Below, in pieces: positions 7,464 through 17,423 of a stretch of 64,000 bases of DNA; the first letter of the stretch is position 1, and each line of letters begins with the position of its first letter. The position numbers and the translations under genes were made by a program. The stretch is from assembly GCF_009498215.1 (NCBI RefSeq), contig NZ_CP043498.1, forward strand, positions 186,001 through 250,000, read 5' to 3'. This stretch comes from Rhizobium grahamii. GTDB taxonomy: Bacteria; Pseudomonadota; Alphaproteobacteria; Rhizobiales; Rhizobiaceae. The notes beneath the pieces were generated by a model. That model was not told where the DNA came from, searched no databases, and was given only the letters and a program-made list of their open reading frames with translations.

Positions 7464-9526
7464 TTATCTCCACATCGTTCGCATGCGCGCCCCGACGTCG
7501 ACCCTGATCTGTTTTGTGCTCCGTTCCGTCGAGGCGGCCTTGACGAGCGGCCAGCTGGCGGCCTCGAAATACTGCAGCAGCGTCACCGGAATGAAGCGCG
7601 TGCGTGACGCATAAACATGCCGGTCGCGTTGGCCGTGCTGGCCGCTGGTGAAGAAACGTTGCGGCGTGATGAGCGTCAGGCTGTCCTTGGCGCGGGTCAT
7701 CCCGACATAGAGCAGCCGTCGCTCCTCTTCGATCTCGTGAGTGGTTCCGACGGCAAGATCCGACGGGATGCAGCCGTCGACGACATTCAACATGAAGACC
7801 GCCCGCCATTCCTGCCCCTTGGAGGAGTGGATGGTCGAGAGGATCAGATAGTCCTCGTCGAGCAGCGGTACGCCGGCCTGGTCGCTCGTCGCATCCGGCG
7901 GGTCGAGCGTCAGTTCGGTCAGGAACCGCTCGCGGCTGGCATAGCCCGCGGCAATCTGCTCGAGCTGCAACAGATCGGCCTTGCGCGTCTCGGCATCCTC
8001 GTGGATGCGATCGAGATGCGGCTCGTACCACGTGCGGGCCTGAGCGATTTCGGCCGGCCACGCGGCATCGGATCGACGCAATCCCTCAAGCAGCTGGATC
8101 AATGCTGGCCAATGCTCTCCGGTCTTTGCGGGCGGCGGTATCTCGGCAAGCGCGACCAGCGGCTCCGGATCGGCCGCGATGGTGTCCAGTATCTTGCTCG
8201 CCGTTTGCGGCCCGATCCCGGGCAACATCTGCAGCAGCCGGAACCCGGAGACGCGGTCTCGCGGGTTCTGCGCAAACCTGAGGACGGCGAGCATGTCCTT
8301 CACATGAGCGGCGTCCAGGAATTTCAGCCCGCCGAATTTGACGAAAGGAATGTTTCGGCGCGTCAGCTCCACTTCCAGCGCGCCACTGTGGCTTGACGTA
8401 CGGAACAGCACGGCCTGCTGCTTGAGGGGCATCCCGACCTCGCGATTGGCGAGGATCTGTTCGACGATGTAGTTGGCCTGGTCGGTCTCGTCCTTGACCG
8501 TCAAAAGCTTCGGGCGCTCCTCCGACTGCCGGTCGGTCCACAGGTTCTTGGTGAAGCGCTCGCGCGCCAGATCGATCACCCCGTTTGCCGCCGCAAGGAT
8601 CGTCTGCGTCGAGCGATAATTCTGGTCGAGCGTGACGATATCGGCCGGCGGGGAGAACGATTTCGGAAAGTCGAGGATGTTGCGGATCGTGGCTGCCCGG
8701 AACGAATAGATCGACTGGGCATCGTCGCCAACGACCGTCAGCCCATGTCCCTGCGGCCTGAGCGCCATCAGCACCGAGGACTGCAGCTTGTTCGTATCCT
8801 GGTATTCGTCGACGAGAACATGGTCGAAGCGCCCGCCGATGTCGGCCGCAAGCTCGTCGTCGCTGACCATCTGCGCCCAGTAGAGCAAGAGGTCGTCGTA
8901 ATCGAGGACGTTCTGCGACTGCTTTGCCTCGACATAACCGGCAAACAGCTCCCGCAGCTGCTCTTCCCATCCTGATACCCAGGGATACCAGGTCTTCAGC
9001 ACCTCGTTCAACGGCGCCTCGGAGTTCACCGCGCGCGAATAGATGGAAAGACAGGTGCCTTTGGTCGGAAAACGGCTCTCCGTCTTGGAAAACCCGAGTT
9101 CGTGCCGGACGAGGTTCATCAGGTCGGCACTGTCCTCGCGATCGTGGATGGTGAAATCGACGTTCAGGCCGATCTGCTCGGCATAGATCCGCAGCAGCCG
9201 GGCGCCGATGCCGTGAAAGGTGCCGGCCCAGGTCAGCGCCTCGCTCAGGGCACCCGCCTGGGCGCCGAGTACCTGTCTGGAAATGCGATCGACCCGCCGC
9301 GCCATTTCGGCAGCGGCACGCCGGAGAAGGTCATGAGCAGAATGCGGCGTGGATCGGCGCCGTTGACGATCAGATGCGCGACCCGATGGGCAAGCGTGTT
9401 TGTCTTGCCGGAGCCGGCGCCGGCAATGATCAGCAGCGGTCCGGACGCCTTGCCTTCGCCAATTCCATGTTCGACAGCCAGCCGTTGTTGGTCGTTCAGC
9501 TTGTCCAGATAGGCGGCTGCCTGCAT
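7464..9526 (-). CDS. UvrD/PcrA-family ATP-dependent DNA helicase, frameshifted as sequenced
   Basis: Superfamily 1A 3'-5' DNA helicase of about 687 residues once repaired, acting in DNA repair or replication restart. Helicase motifs appear in order: Q motif LNDQQRLAVEHG, motif I AGAGSGKTNTL, motif II DEYQDTNKLQ, motif III VGDDAQSIYSFRAA, motif IV DQNYRSTQTIL, motif V STIHSSKGQEW and motif VI RRLLYVGMTRAKDS. The frame breaks at GG 9323-9324. One extra base restores MTFSRRAAAEMARRV (motif Ia). The open frame containing the C-terminal part extends far upstream of the true ATG at 9526, but that extension lies antisense to the ABC-F gene. Several rhizobial paralogues exist, so no symbol is given. 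Confidence 0.85.
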
Positions 9527-9734
9527 CTATGTCTTTTCCTTCATGTCGCCCGAGCCGCAATGCGCACGACTCGGAACAAATATGGAACGTAGCAGTGTCG
9601 GCGCGTCGTGGGAAGATCGTTTGAGCCGCTGGCAGCCGTCGCTGTCTCTTGTGCACTGCGCAAAAGCACGGGACAGCATGCCAATTGCATGGCATAAGGG
9701 CGCCCAAACGCGTTTTTCCGGAATTCCTCCTTAT

Positions 9735-11357
9735 ATGATTCGTATCGAAAATATCAGCAAGCAGAACAGCCACCGCATTCTCTTCATCGAGGCGTCGGCT
9801 GCCCTCAACAGAGGCGAGAAGATCGGCCTCGTCGGCCCAAATGGCGCCGGCAAGACGACCCTGTTCAGAATGATCACCGGCGACGAGACGCCGGATGAAG
9901 GCCAGGTCTCCGCCGACAAGGGCGTGACGATCGGCTATTTCAACCAGGATGTCGGCGAGATGGAAGGCCGCAGCGCGGTCGCAGAGGTCATGGAAGGCGC
10001 CGGCCCCGTCAGCGTCGTTGCCGCCGAACTGCGGCAGCTGGAAGCCGAGATGGTCGATCCCGACAAGCTCGATGAAATGGACCGCATCATCGAACGCTAC
10101 GGCGAAGTGCAGGCACGCTACGAAGAACTGGACGGCTATGCGCTCGAGGGGCGTGCCCGCGAGGTGCTGGCGGGCTTGAGCTTCAGCCAGGAAATGATGG
10201 ACGGCGATGTCGGCAAGCTGTCGGGTGGCTGGAAGATGCGCGTCGCGCTCGCCCGCATCCTGCTGATGCGCCCCGATGTCATGCTGCTCGACGAGCCGAG
10301 CAACCACCTGGATCTCGAAAGCCTGATCTGGCTCGAAGAATTCCTGAAGGGCTACGAGGGCGCCCTGCTGATGACCTCGCACGATCGCGAGTTCATGAAC
10401 CGCATCGTCGGCAAGATCATCGAGATCGATGCCGGATCGCTGAACTCCTATTCCGGCGATTACGGCTTCTACGAACAGCAGCGGGCCCAGAACGAGAAGC
10501 AGCAGCAGGCGCAGTTCGAGCGCCAGCAGGCGATGCTTGCCAAGGAAATCAAGTTCATCGAGCGCTTCAAGGCGCGCGCATCGCATGCCTCGCAGGTGCA
10601 GAGCCGCGTCAAGAAGCTCGAAAAGATCGATCGCGTCGAGCCGCCCAAGCGCCGTCAGGCAGTCGCCTTCGAGTTCCTGCCTGCGCCGCGCTCCGGCGAA
10701 GACGTGATCAACGTCAAGAACGTCCACAAGAAATACGGCAGCCGCGTGATCTATGAAGGGCTCGACTTCATGGTACGGCGCAAGGAACGCTGGTGCATCA
10801 TGGGCGTCAATGGCGCCGGCAAGTCGACGCTTCTGAAGCTGGTCGCGGGCTCCGCCGAACCGGATACGGGCAGCGTGGCGATCGGAGCAAGCGTCAAGAT
10901 GGGCTATTTCGCCCAGCACGCCATGGACCTTCTCGACGGCGAGCTTACCGTTCTGGAATGGCTGGAGGAGTCCTTCCCGCTGTCGGGCCAGGCGCCGCTG
11001 CGAGCCCTTGCCGGCTGCTTCGGCTTCTCCGGTGACGACGTCGAGAAGAAGTGCCGCGTACTGTCAGGCGGCGAGAAAGCCCGCCTGGTCATGGCCAAGA
11101 TGCTCTTCGACCCGCCGAACCTTCTGGTCCTCGACGAGCCGACCAACCACCTGGACCTCGACACGAAAGAAATGCTCATCAAGGCGCTCTCCGAATACGA
11201 GGGCACGATGCTCTTCGTCTCGCACGACCGCCACTTCCTCGCGGCCTTGTCGAACCGCGTGCTGGAACTGACGCCTGACGGCATCCATCAGTATCCTGGC
11301 GGCTACACGGAATATGTGGCAAGCACTGGCCAGGAAGCACCTGGCCTGCGCAGCTAA
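9735..11357 (+). CDS. ABC-F family ATP-binding protein
   Basis: A 540-residue soluble protein with two ABC cassettes and no membrane domain, characteristic of ABC-F factors that bind the ribosome (EttA/Uup/YheS types). Cassette 1 carries GPNGAGKTTLF, LSGGWKMRVALARILL and LLDEPSNHLDLES. Cassette 2 carries GVNGAGKSTLL, LSGGEKARLVMAKML and LVLDEPTNHLDLDT. Between them lies the charged P-site tRNA-interaction linker with a Gln-rich helix (EQQRAQNEKQQQAQFERQQA). The start MIRIENISKQ at 9735 is chosen because it matches the family N-terminus; an open frame continues upstream without similarity. The cellular role (translation rescue or antibiotic protection) is not decided by the sequence. Confidence 0.9.
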   Translation: MIRIENISKQNSHRILFIEASAALNRGEKIGLVGPNGAGKTTLFRMITGDETPDEGQVSADKGVTIGYFNQDVGEMEGRSAVAEVMEGAGPVSVVAAELRQLEAEMVDPDKLDEMDRIIERYGEVQARYEELDGYALEGRAREVLAGLSFSQEMMDGDVGKLSGGWKMRVALARILLMRPDVMLLDEPSNHLDLESLIWLEEFLKGYEGALLMTSHDREFMNRIVGKIIEIDAGSLNSYSGDYGFYEQQRAQNEKQQQAQFERQQAMLAKEIKFIERFKARASHASQVQSRVKKLEKIDRVEPPKRRQAVAFEFLPAPRSGEDVINVKNVHKKYGSRVIYEGLDFMVRRKERWCIMGVNGAGKSTLLKLVAGSAEPDTGSVAIGASVKMGYFAQHAMDLLDGELTVLEWLEESFPLSGQAPLRALAGCFGFSGDDVEKKCRVLSGGEKARLVMAKMLFDPPNLLVLDEPTNHLDLDTKEMLIKALSEYEGTMLFVSHDRHFLAALSNRVLELTPDGIHQYPGGYTEYVASTGQEAPGLRS

Positions 11358-11383
11358 GATTATGTCCGAACGGGGAGCGCGCC

Positions 11384-12616
11384 TCAGGCGCGCTCTTCCC
11401 AGACCTTCACGAGTTCGACGATCGTCTGAACCGCCTTCTCCATGTCTTGCCGGCTGATCCATTCGAGCGGCGAATGAAACGCATGGCCGCCGGCGAAAAT
11501 GTTGGGGCAGGGCAGCCCCATGAACGACAGCCGCGAACCGTCTGTGCCGCCGCGAATGCTGCCCCTCACAGGCTTGAGGCCCGCCCGGCGAACGGCTTCG
11601 ATCGCATTGTCGACGATGTCAGGATGGCGGTCGAGGATCGCCTTCATGTTGCGGTATTGCTGTTTGACCTCGAAGCTGTAGGTCGAGCCGGGATAACCGG
11701 ACAGCACGTCTTTCACGATGCTCTCGAGCAGAGCTTCTTTCGCAGCCAGACCATCTTCCGTAAAATCACGAACGATAAGGCTGATCGTCGCCTTCTCCAT
11801 GGATCCCTCGATGCCGGTCGGGTGAATGAACCCATCCCTTCCTGCTGTGGTCTCAGGGGCGATGTCCCTGGGCAACCGGTCGACGATCGACGCAGCGATC
11901 TTGGCAGCGTTCTCCATCCTCCCCTTGGCAAAACCCGGATGCATGGCGACGCCGACAATGGTGATCTGGACGCCATCAGCGGAAAAGGTTTCGTCTTCTA
12001 TGTGGCCAGCCGTCTCGCCGTCCATCGTATAGGCGAACTGCGCACCGAGCTTGGCGAGGTCGACCTTGTCGACACCGCGCCCGATCTCCTCGTCAGGTGT
12101 GAACAGCAACTTGACTGTCCCACGAGGGATTTCGGGATGGTCCAAAAGAAACTTTGCGGCGGTCATGATCTCGGCAACACCAGCCTTGTCGTCGGCGCCG
12201 AGGAGCGTCGTGCCGTCGGTGGTTATGATGTCATTGCCGATCTGATCGCTGAGCGCGGGGTGGTCGCTCACCCGGATGACCTGCTGAGTATCGCCCGTCA
12301 GAACAATATCGCCACCGCGATAGTTGCGCAGGACTTGCGGTTTGACGCCTGTGCCGCTGAAATCCGGCGCCGTATCCATGTGCGAGCAGAAGCAGATGGT
12401 TGGCACGGCCTTCCCGACGTTGGCGGGAACTGTTGCGTAGACATAACCATGCTCATCGAGATGCGCATCTTCCAGCCCCATCTGCAAAAGCTCGTCCACC
12501 AGCATGGCGCCGAGGGTCTTCTGCTTTTCAGTCGAAGGTTGTGAGGAAGACTGTGGATCGGACTGGGTGTCGATCACGACGTAGCGGAGAAAGCGATCGA
12601 TAACGGTATCTGACAT
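11384..12616 (-). CDS. pepT: peptidase T (tripeptide aminopeptidase)
   Basis: Cytoplasmic dinuclear-zinc M20 metallopeptidase that releases the N-terminal residue of tripeptides. The 410-residue length matches PepT. Metal-site motifs are present: ICFCSHMDTAPDFSG (about 95-109), TTLLGADDKAGVAEI (about 146) and FTPDEEIGRGVDKVDL (about 180), which carries the catalytic Glu-Glu pair. The C-terminal IRGGTDGSRLSFMGLPCPN and GGHAFHSPLEW supply the last ligand. It converges with the ABC-F gene (26 bp apart) and appears monocistronic. Confidence 0.93.
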   Translation of the reverse strand: MSDTVIDRFLRYVVIDTQSDPQSSSQPSTEKQKTLGAMLVDELLQMGLEDAHLDEHGYVYATVPANVGKAVPTICFCSHMDTAPDFSGTGVKPQVLRNYRGGDIVLTGDTQQVIRVSDHPALSDQIGNDIITTDGTTLLGADDKAGVAEIMTAAKFLLDHPEIPRGTVKLLFTPDEEIGRGVDKVDLAKLGAQFAYTMDGETAGHIEDETFSADGVQITIVGVAMHPGFAKGRMENAAKIAASIVDRLPRDIAPETTAGRDGFIHPTGIEGSMEKATISLIVRDFTEDGLAAKEALLESIVKDVLSGYPGSTYSFEVKQQYRNMKAILDRHPDIVDNAIEAVRRAGLKPVRGSIRGGTDGSRLSFMGLPCPNIFAGGHAFHSPLEWISRQDMEKAVQTIVELVKVWEERA

Positions 12617-12714
12617 GGCGGTTTTCCGAATGATGGCATCAAATCACGATGATGCACTAAACCACATCAGGCCCGCGGCCTGCCATTCCGAAAAGCTTTA
12701 TTTAAGAAGAAATT

Positions 12715-12788
12715 TGGCTGGGGAACCTGGACTCGAACCAAGATTAACGGAGTCAGAGTCCGTCGTTCTACCATTGAACTATTCCCCA
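12715..12788 (-). tRNA. tRNA-Gln (anticodon CUG)
   Basis: Read on the minus strand, the sequence folds as a 74-nt cloverleaf including an encoded CCA. The acceptor pairs are TGGGGAA/TTCCCCA, the D-arm contains AGTTCAATGGTAGAAC, the anticodon stem-loop is ACGGA-CTCTGAC-TCCGT with anticodon CTG, and the T-arm contains GGTTCGAGTCC. The CUG anticodon reads the glutamine codon CAG. A well-formed promoter lies about 40 bp upstream. Confidence 0.95.
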
Positions 12789-12827
12789 GCAGGTGCGGCG
12801 CTCGAAGCGCTCCGCTGGTGTGCGGCG

Positions 12828-12855
12828 CTTATAAACAAAACTTGGCGGAATGCAA
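12828..12855 (-). promoter_or_regulatory. sigma-70-type promoter of tRNA-Gln
   Basis: On the minus strand TTGCAT (-35, 12850-12855) and TATAAG (-10, 12828-12833) are separated by 16 bp. The predicted start is near 12820, about 30 nt before the mature tRNA 5' end. No other minus-strand gene begins here. Confidence 0.65.
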
Positions 12856-13019
12856 ATACCTGTTTTGAAAAAAATCGAACCTTGTTGTGGAGCGATTGTA
12901 ACCCCTTTGTAAAGGCATCCTAAAAAGAGGTTGGCGTTTCGGCCCGGCACTGGTATTCTTGCCGCAACGCAAAATCGAATGAGCGCCAGCTGCATACCTT
13001 TCTGGACTTGCGCGGCGCG

Positions 13020-14572
13020 GTGGATAACGAACGTGAAAGACCCGAAGGCGGTGTGAAGCCGCAACTTGACGGGGCGTCGGCGGCAGGTCGCGGGGATGGC
13101 AAGAAATCCCGGCGCCGCAAGGGCAAGCGAGGCGGGCATTCCCGCAACGCGGCTCATCCCGCCCAGCATGTCTCCTCCGGTGAACTCGGAGAGACCGCGC
13201 GCCCAACAGATAATGTCGCCGGGAATCCGGCCCGAAAGCGCAAGCGCCGCCGTGGTGCGGGTGGACCTCCAGACGTTGCGTCCAAAAGACCTCAGGGTGA
13301 AGACAAGATTGTCGCGGCTGGCCAGCCTGCGCGCAATGACGGCGAATCGTCACCCAGCCGTCGAAATCGTCGCAAGCATCGCGGCAAGCGCGGCCTGCAG
13401 GGACGGCCTCTCGCTCAGCAGAAGCCTGCCGCCCAGGTACAGCCGCAGCAATCGGCTCCCGTCGCGCGATCTGGCGGTGACAACCGTCCCGCGGAAACAC
13501 CGGGGCGCACCCAGCGGCCGACAGAGCGCGATCAGCAGCGGTCCACACCGGCGCAGCATCCTTGGCCGGACGAGCTTTATGCCGCTCTCGATCTCGGCAC
13601 CAACAATTGCCGCCTGCTGATTGCGCAGCCGACGCGGCCAGGGCAGTTTCGTGTCGTTGATGCCTTCTCGCGGATCGTACGCCTCGGGGAAGGGCTCGCG
13701 GCAAGCGGCCGGCTCTCCGACGATGCCATGGATCGCGCGGTCGAGGCATTGCGCGTCTGCGCCTCCAAGCTGAAGAATCGCGAAATCCGCCGCATGCGGC
13801 TAATCGCGACCGAGGCCTGCCGGCAGGCAAGCAATGGCGCTGAGTTTCTTGAGCGCGTCATCACCGAAACCGGCCTCGAGCTCGAGATCATCGATCGCGA
13901 GACCGAAGCACGGCTTGCCGTTTCCGGTTGCTCGTCGCTCGTCGGTCGTGAAACGCGGTCGGTCGTTCTTTTCGATATCGGCGGCGGCTCTTCTGAGATC
14001 GCGGTCATCCGTATCGGCGATAGCCGCTTCAATCGCCTCGCCAATCACATCACCCACTGGACCTCCTTGCCCGTTGGCGTCGTCACGCTGTCGGAACGCC
14101 ATGGCGGCCGGGATGTGACGCCGGATGTCTTTGAAGGCATGGTGGTGGAAGTGGCAGGCATGCTTTCCAGCTTCGATTGCCCGCGATCGACATCGGTCAC
14201 GCGGATGATTTTCATCTGATCGGCACATCGGGAACGGTCACGACGCTTGCGGGCGTTCATCTCGATCTGCCTCGCTACGACCGCCGCAAGGTAGACGGTA
14301 TCTGGCTTTCCGACGACGAGGTTTCGGCCATGCAGGCAAAGCTCTTGTCCTGGGATTTCGAAAGCCGCGCGGCCAATCCGTGCATCGGGCCGGATCGCGC
14401 CGATCTGGTGCTCGCCGGCTGCGCCATTCTCGAGGCGATCCGTCGCCGCTGGCCGAGCCCGCGCATGCGGGTGGCCGATCGCGGCTTGAGGGAAGGCCTG
14501 TTGACAGACATGATGGCGGACGACGGCGTCTGGCGGCGCCACCGCAACCGCCGCGGCCAGCGCGGCAAATAG
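13020..14572 (+). CDS. Ppx/GppA-family exopolyphosphatase/pppGpp phosphatase with long basic N-terminus, frameshifted as sequenced
   Basis: Belongs to the ASKHA-fold family that hydrolyses polyphosphate or the gamma-phosphate of pppGpp. The catalytic domain begins at [19 protein letters not shown] (about residue 183) and contains [11 protein letters not shown] (phosphate 2 loop) and, after repair, [17 protein letters not shown]. About 180 N-terminal residues are low-complexity and rich in Arg, Lys and Gly, with no recognisable domain. The C-terminal helical domain of long Ppx enzymes is absent. The frame breaks at the CCC run 14180-14182; one added C restores it, giving about 517 residues. 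GTG at 13020 is preferred over TTG at 13008, but neither has a clear ribosome-binding site. It lies 10 bp before rlmE. Confidence 0.8.
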
Positions 14573-14582
14573 GGGACAGGCA

Positions 14583-15302
14583 ATGGCGAAGCCAACGATT
14601 GCGGGCAACCGCACCGGCCGCAAACTCGGCCAGCGCGTCAAGAACAAGAAGATGAAGGCGTCGTCGCGGCAGTGGCTGCAGCGTCACATCAACGATCCCT
14701 ACGTCCAGCGTGCCCAGCTGGAAGGCTATCGCGCACGCGCCGCCTTCAAGCTGCTGGAGATCGACGAGAAGCACAGCATCCTGAAGGGCGCGCGCCGCAT
14801 CATCGATCTTGGCGCCGCGCCTGGCAGCTGGTCGCAGATCGCTGCCAAGGTCACGGGGTCCACGGATGAGGATGTCCGCGTCGCGGCGATCGACTTCCTG
14901 GAGATGGCTCCGCTGCCGGGCGTCAAGATCCTGCAGCTGGACTTCCTCGACCCCTCGGCACCGGCACAGTTGATCGAATCCGTTGGCGGTACGCCGGATC
15001 TGGTGATTTCGGATATGGCGGCGCCGACGACCGGCCACCACCGCACCGACCACCTGCGCACCATGCATCTTTGCGAGGTGGCTGCCCATTTTGCTGTCGA
15101 AGTGTTGGGTGAGGGTGGCCATTTCCTGGCGAAGACCTTCCAGGGCGGCACCGAGCGCGACCTTCTCAACATGCTGAAGCGGCATTTCAAGCAGGTCGTC
15201 CACGTCAAGCCGGCATCGTCGCGGGCCGAATCAGTCGAAATGTTCCTGCTCGCGAAGCACTTCAAGGGGCGGCAAGCCGAACCTGACGTTACGGAAGCTT
15301 GA
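14583..15302 (+). CDS. rlmE: 23S rRNA (uridine-2'-O-)-methyltransferase RlmE (FtsJ/RrmJ)
   Basis: Methylates the 2'-OH of U2552 in the A-loop of 23S rRNA on the 50S subunit, using S-adenosylmethionine. The 239-residue protein shows a Lys/Arg-rich N-terminus for RNA contact, the SAM motif [18 protein letters not shown] at about 75-92, the LQLDFLD and [12 protein letters not shown] motifs, and FLAKTFQGG carrying the catalytic Lys of the K-D-K-E tetrad. It follows the Ppx/GppA gene at 10 bp and is probably co-transcribed with it. Confidence 0.94.
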   Translation: MAKPTIAGNRTGRKLGQRVKNKKMKASSRQWLQRHINDPYVQRAQLEGYRARAAFKLLEIDEKHSILKGARRIIDLGAAPGSWSQIAAKVTGSTDEDVRVAAIDFLEMAPLPGVKILQLDFLDPSAPAQLIESVGGTPDLVISDMAAPTTGHHRTDHLRTMHLCEVAAHFAVEVLGEGGHFLAKTFQGGTERDLLNMLKRHFKQVVHVKPASSRAESVEMFLLAKHFKGRQAEPDVTEA

Positions 15303-15359
15303 TCTTTGGGCTGTTCTTGGGCGATGATGATCTCCCAAGACTTGGAATGCCCGGCCATC

Positions 15360-15743
15360 ATGCTTCTATACGTTACCCTCGGAACCAACGACATCGATCA
15401 GGCACGGCGGTTCTACGATATCGTCCTGCCGCTTCTCGGCTATCGACGCCAACGCCACTCGGAAGAGGAGATCGGCTACTCCGCCGACGGCGACACGCGC
15501 TGCCGGCTGTGGATTGTAACGCCATTCAACCGCAGGCGGGCCTCGAACGGCAACGGCTCGATGGTGGCACTCCACGCCGAGCGGCGCGCCGATGTCGATG
15601 CGTTTCATGCCGCGGCGCTGGCGGCCGGTGGCGTTGACGAGGGAGCGCCGGGCTTGCGGCCGTTCCACGCCAATTTCTACGCTGCCTATGTCCGTGATCC
15701 CGATGGCAACAAGCTAAGCGCCGTCTGCGAGAACCCGGAATAG
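15360..15743 (+). CDS. VOC (glyoxalase/bleomycin-resistance) superfamily protein
   Basis: A 127-residue single-domain protein with two beta-alpha-beta-beta-beta modules: the first starts MLLYVTLGTNDIDQARRFYD, the second ends YVRDPDGNKLSAVC, the usual metal-site region of this fold. Such proteins can be dioxygenases, isomerases or thiol transferases, and the sequence does not choose among them. The ATG at 15360 gives the canonical N-terminus. It converges with the MFS gene, the two stops being almost adjacent. Confidence 0.75.
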   Translation: MLLYVTLGTNDIDQARRFYDIVLPLLGYRRQRHSEEEIGYSADGDTRCRLWIVTPFNRRRASNGNGSMVALHAERRADVDAFHAAALAAGGVDEGAPGLRPFHANFYAAYVRDPDGNKLSAVCENPE

Positions 15744-15744
15744 C

Positions 15745-17169
15745 TTACTTCACGGCCTGCTGTTCGGCTTCGATCGTCGCCGGCGTCACCCGCGCGGCGC
15801 GATGGCCGGAGACGAGCGCGCCGGCGCTCTTGTCCATCCGGATGAAGGGGATGGTCGCCACGACCGTCAGGATCGCTATCACATAGAATGCGACGTGGAA
15901 GTCGGCCACCTGCAGCGCTTCGCCACGGAAGTAGATCGAGGTTTCCAGAATCGCGGCGGCAACGGCGACGCCGAGAGCCAGACTGATCTGCTGCATGACA
16001 GAACTCATCGACGTCGCCTGGCTGGCCTGCGCATCGTCGATGTCGGCAAAGGCCAGCGCATTGACGCCGGTAAAGAAAAACGACCGTGAGAAGCCTCCGA
16101 CCAGAAGGATCGCGATAATCACCAGATGCGGCGTCTGCGGCGTAAAGAAGCCGGTCGCTACGGTGACGATGGTCGTGACAGCCGCCGCCGAAAGCAGCGT
16201 CGTGCGGAAGCCAGCCGCGGCAAAGACACGACGCGCCATGAACTTGGTAGTGATCGCCCCGATCGCGCCGGCAAAGGTGATAAGGCCCGATTGAAACGGC
16301 GTCAGGCCGAAACCGAGCTGCAGCATCAGCGGCGTCAGGAAGGGCATGGCGCCGATACAGATACGAAACAGCGTGCCGCCCGTGGTCGATGCCCGGAACG
16401 TCGGGTTCTTGAAGAGTTTCAAGTTGAGGATCGGCGCCGGATGCCGTTTGGCGTGGCGCACGTAGAGAAATCCGCAAGCGAGACCGATCACGGTTGCCGT
16501 AATGCCGATCACAGGCGGCAGTGCTGGCAGGCTGACGACGGAGAGACCGAAGACCACGCCGGCCGCCGAAAACGACGTCAGCACGAAGCCGACGACGTCA
16601 AGCTTCGGCGGCGCGGTCGCTTCGACTTCCGGCAGGAAGATCGTTGCGAGCCAGACGCCGATAATGCCGACAGGCACGTTGATCAGGAAGATCCAGTGCC
16701 AGGTGAAGTAGGTGGTGATGAAGCCCCCGAGTGGCGGTCCGGCAAGCGGCCCGACCAGTGCCGGAATGGTCAGCAACGCCATTGCTGAAACCAGCTCGCT
16801 GCGCTTTGTTGTTCTGAGCAGCACCAGGCGTCCGACCGGCGTCATCATCGCTCCGCCCATGCCCTGCAGGAAGCGGGCGACGACGAACTCGATCAGGCCG
16901 GACGAGGCCGCGCAGCAGATCGACCCGACGACGAAGACGCAGATGGCGAGGCGGAAGATGCGCTTGGCGCCAAACCTGTCCGCCATCCATCCGCTAACAG
17001 GAATGAACACCGCAAGCGACACCATGTAGGAGGTCAGCGCCAGCTTCAGCGTGATCGGCCCGACGTGGAGATCGTTGGCGATGGCGGGAAGGGCTGTCGA
17101 AATGACGGTGGAATCCATCTGCTCCATGAAGAGAGCGACGGCGAGGATCAGCGGAACGATGCGGTTCAT
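15745..17169 (-). CDS. MFS multidrug efflux transporter, DHA2 (EmrB/QacA-like) family
   Basis: A 474-residue inner-membrane protein with about 14 predicted hydrophobic spans, typical of proton-driven DHA2 drug exporters. It begins MNRIVPLILAVALFMEQMDS, the usual TM1 with the D1 acidic residue (MEQMDSTVISTALP). Motif A (GWMADRFGAKRIFR) lies between TM2 and TM3, and the antiporter motif C region contains GPLAGPPLGGFI. No membrane-fusion partner or regulator adjoins it, so the substrate is unknown. Confidence 0.88.
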   Translation of the reverse strand: MNRIVPLILAVALFMEQMDSTVISTALPAIANDLHVGPITLKLALTSYMVSLAVFIPVSGWMADRFGAKRIFRLAICVFVVGSICCAASSGLIEFVVARFLQGMGGAMMTPVGRLVLLRTTKRSELVSAMALLTIPALVGPLAGPPLGGFITTYFTWHWIFLINVPVGIIGVWLATIFLPEVEATAPPKLDVVGFVLTSFSAAGVVFGLSVVSLPALPPVIGITATVIGLACGFLYVRHAKRHPAPILNLKLFKNPTFRASTTGGTLFRICIGAMPFLTPLMLQLGFGLTPFQSGLITFAGAIGAITTKFMARRVFAAAGFRTTLLSAAAVTTIVTVATGFFTPQTPHLVIIAILLVGGFSRSFFFTGVNALAFADIDDAQASQATSMSSVMQQISLALGVAVAAAILETSIYFRGEALQVADFHVAFYVIAILTVVATIPFIRMDKSAGALVSGHRAARVTPATIEAEQQAVK

Positions 17170-17383
17170 GCGCGAATGCCTTGAAGGTCTTGCGAAGGCG
17201 GCTCGGAAAGCCAGTGCTCTGTAGTCCTAGGTAGCGCCGCTGCCAACCCTTCATTCCCGTTCGGCAACACGTTTGCATCACGTCTGCGTGAGACGGCTTG
17301 CGCTCAGGTTGTAGTGCCCGAAATTGACATCTGTTTGTTTCGGCTCGTTGCGATAAGCGGCGGGCCGGTTCCGATTTTGGGGG

Positions 17384-17403
17384 GTGCGGCGAAGACGCCG
17401 CAC
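17384..17403 (+). promoter_or_regulatory. perfect 8-bp hairpin in the 5' region of the MBL-fold gene
   Basis: GTGCGGCG and CGCCGCAC enclose the tetraloop AAGA, ending 20 bp before the ATG at 17424 and just before the GGAAGGATGG ribosome-binding region. There is no T-run after it, so it is not an obvious terminator. It could affect translation or be an operator. Confidence 0.35.
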
Positions 17404-17423
17404 GTTATTGGAAGGATGGGGAC

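Noticed and set aside
7464..10919. An apparent 1151-residue minus-strand protein
   Set aside because: Only the part below about 9325 is helicase; the upstream extension is antisense to the ABC-F gene and arises because the helicase frameshift merges with an open antisense frame.
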